Assembly: GCF_029633825.1 (NCBI RefSeq)
Contig: NZ_CP090641.1
Span: 496,001-560,000, forward strand
Direction: 5' to 3'
Source of the DNA: Burkholderia contaminans
GTDB taxonomy: Bacteria; Pseudomonadota; Gammaproteobacteria; Burkholderiales; Burkholderiaceae
DNA length: 64,000 bases
The number at the start of each line of letters is the position of its first letter. Within the stretch, counting starts at the first letter, position 1. The notes under the pieces were generated by a model that worked only from the letters and a program-made list of their open reading frames with translations, did not search any database and was not told where the DNA came from. Shown here piece by piece: positions 63,257 to 64,000 of the stretch. Position numbers and translations under genes: made by a program.

Positions 63257-64000
63257 TCAAATCTTGCCCAACCGTGCACGCTCCTCGGCCGTGAGAACCG
63301 CCCTCTGCGACGGCCCCGCCTGACCAAACCCGAGAATCGACACCGAACTCGACGCGTCGTAGCCTACCTGCTGTTTGTGCTTCTTCCCGCCGTCCCCCCC
63401 CGCATCGCCGAACCCCTCGACCTGCACCGAGATCGTCCAGCGACGTGACGACACACCGGATGCGTTGTTCTTGGCCATATCCTGGGCGACCTGGGTCGCA
63501 GCCGATGCGGCTGCACTCGCAGCCGTGAGCGCGCCGGTATTCACCGCCTGCACGAGCGGAATGCCACTCGCCTTGCCGGTTACCTGGATATTGTCCGCGT
63601 TCACGACGCGCAGTGCCGCGACGTTCAGGTTGCCGGCACGAATACCCGCATCGCCCGCATCGACCGTACCGCGCGGTGCAATCAGGTTGATCGTGCCGAG
63701 CGGTACGCCCGGAACGCTCTGCAGTGTCGCGATACCCGCGCCGGTGACTTGCCCGCGTGCATCGACCGTGCAGTAGTGGTTCGCATCGCAAACATATTGC
63801 GGGGCCGGCGTATCGGCTGACGATTTCGCACCCTTGCCCGCGTTGATATCGCCGTTCGAGCTCCAGATCGTCATGTCTCCGCCCTGCTCGGTGAAGATCC
63901 GGCTCTGCGCGAGCAGCACGCTACGATCCGTGAAGATATCGATATCCCCCTGTTCGAGCGTGAGAATCCCCATCGTCCCGGGCCCGGCGATCACTTTGCC
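63257..64000 (-). CDS. Filamentous-haemagglutinin-family exoprotein (TpsA), C-terminal part
   Basis: The last 247 codons of a minus-strand gene whose beginning lies beyond the right edge. The sequence has the beta-helix style of FHA proteins (LTLEQGDIDIFTDRSVLLAQSRIFTEQGGDMTIWSSNGDINAG without the rest; GTINLIAPRGTVDAGDAGIRAGNLNVAALRVVNADNIQVTG in part) and the C-terminal features of the DUF3739 type, with GKKHKQQVGYD and RAVLTAEERARLGK at the end. It is the expected substrate of the TpsB at 45173-46825, as PdtA is of PdtB. No toxin domain is evident. Confidence 0.88.
   Translation of the reverse strand, partial: GKVIAGPGTMGILTLEQGDIDIFTDRSVLLAQSRIFTEQGGDMTIWSSNGDINAGKGAKSSADTPAPQYVCDANHYCTVDARGQVTGAGIATLQSVPGVPLGTINLIAPRGTVDAGDAGIRAGNLNVAALRVVNADNIQVTGKASGIPLVQAVNTGALTAASAAASAATQVAQDMAKNNASGVSSRRWTISVQVEGFGDAGGDGGKKHKQQVGYDASSSVSILGFGQAGPSQRAVLTAEERARLGKI

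Overview
The window is GC-rich (clearly above 60% by eye) with the codon use and gene content of a Burkholderia, most likely of the B. cepacia complex. Supporting signs are an OmpC-type beta-proteobacterial porin, IclR-controlled aromatic catabolism, AcnB and many high-GC inner and outer membrane proteins. The genus is inferred from family resemblance only; no rRNA, tRNA or CRISPR array was seen.

Layout. (1) 1-4760: accessory DNA. It holds the start of a tyrosine-recombinase-like gene cut by the left edge, a divergent Tn3-family transposase, three coupled small genes of unknown role, and a TAGCAA-type operator at the junction with chromosomal genes. (2) 4829-17338: ordinary chromosomal genes: arylamine N-acetyltransferase, an exported Gln/Ala-rich protein, an amidase, a universal stress protein, a 36-residue membrane microprotein, a small exported protein, a SnoaL-like protein, acnB, a PPC-domain protein, a membrane protein, an ADP-ribosylglycohydrolase and a GNAT acetyltransferase. 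(3) 17518-33383: an aromatic-compound catabolic island. Fourteen closely packed minus-strand genes run from a Rieske ferredoxin to an MFS transporter: a three-component Rieske oxygenase, two SDRs, cupin, alpha/beta hydrolase, IclR, TPP enzyme, aspartate-dehydrogenase-like protein, aldehyde dehydrogenase and extradiol dioxygenase. A divergent porin and a second, paralogous IclR complete it. The divergent promoter region carries two matching operators, TGTTCC-N6-GGAACA, one just downstream of each predicted promoter. (4) 33649-34128: an orphan NlpC/P60-like protein. (5) 34229-64000 (continuing to the right): a large envelope and secretion locus.

The last region is the most unusual. It combines an HtrA protease, a parvulin, a YbjN protein, a large porin, TonB, ExbD, an ExbB fused to DUF2341 and LamG-like domains, a two-partner-secretion transporter (TpsB), APS kinase with a TIGR03032 protein, several type II secretion genes (gspK, H, G, C, F), an ECF sigma/FecR pair with a receptor-like protein made only of an STN domain and a TonB-like domain, a transposase/Phd-antitoxin chimera, two DING/PstS-like exported proteins and the C-terminus of a filamentous-haemagglutinin-family exoprotein. 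The set closely recalls the Pseudomonas aeruginosa VreA/VreI/VreR (PUMA3), Hxc and PdtA/PdtB locus, which is active under phosphate starvation. I infer a Burkholderia counterpart: VreA-like signalling to the ECF sigma factor, with T2SS and TPS export of phosphate-related exoproteins and a dedicated TonB-ExbBD motor.

Three genes in this locus look broken: the TonB-like gene at 38503-38915, the transposase/Phd chimera at 51045-52681, and the second DING-like gene at 61802-63093. The last has a 7-bp deletion, an in-frame TGA and altered phosphate-ligand residues.
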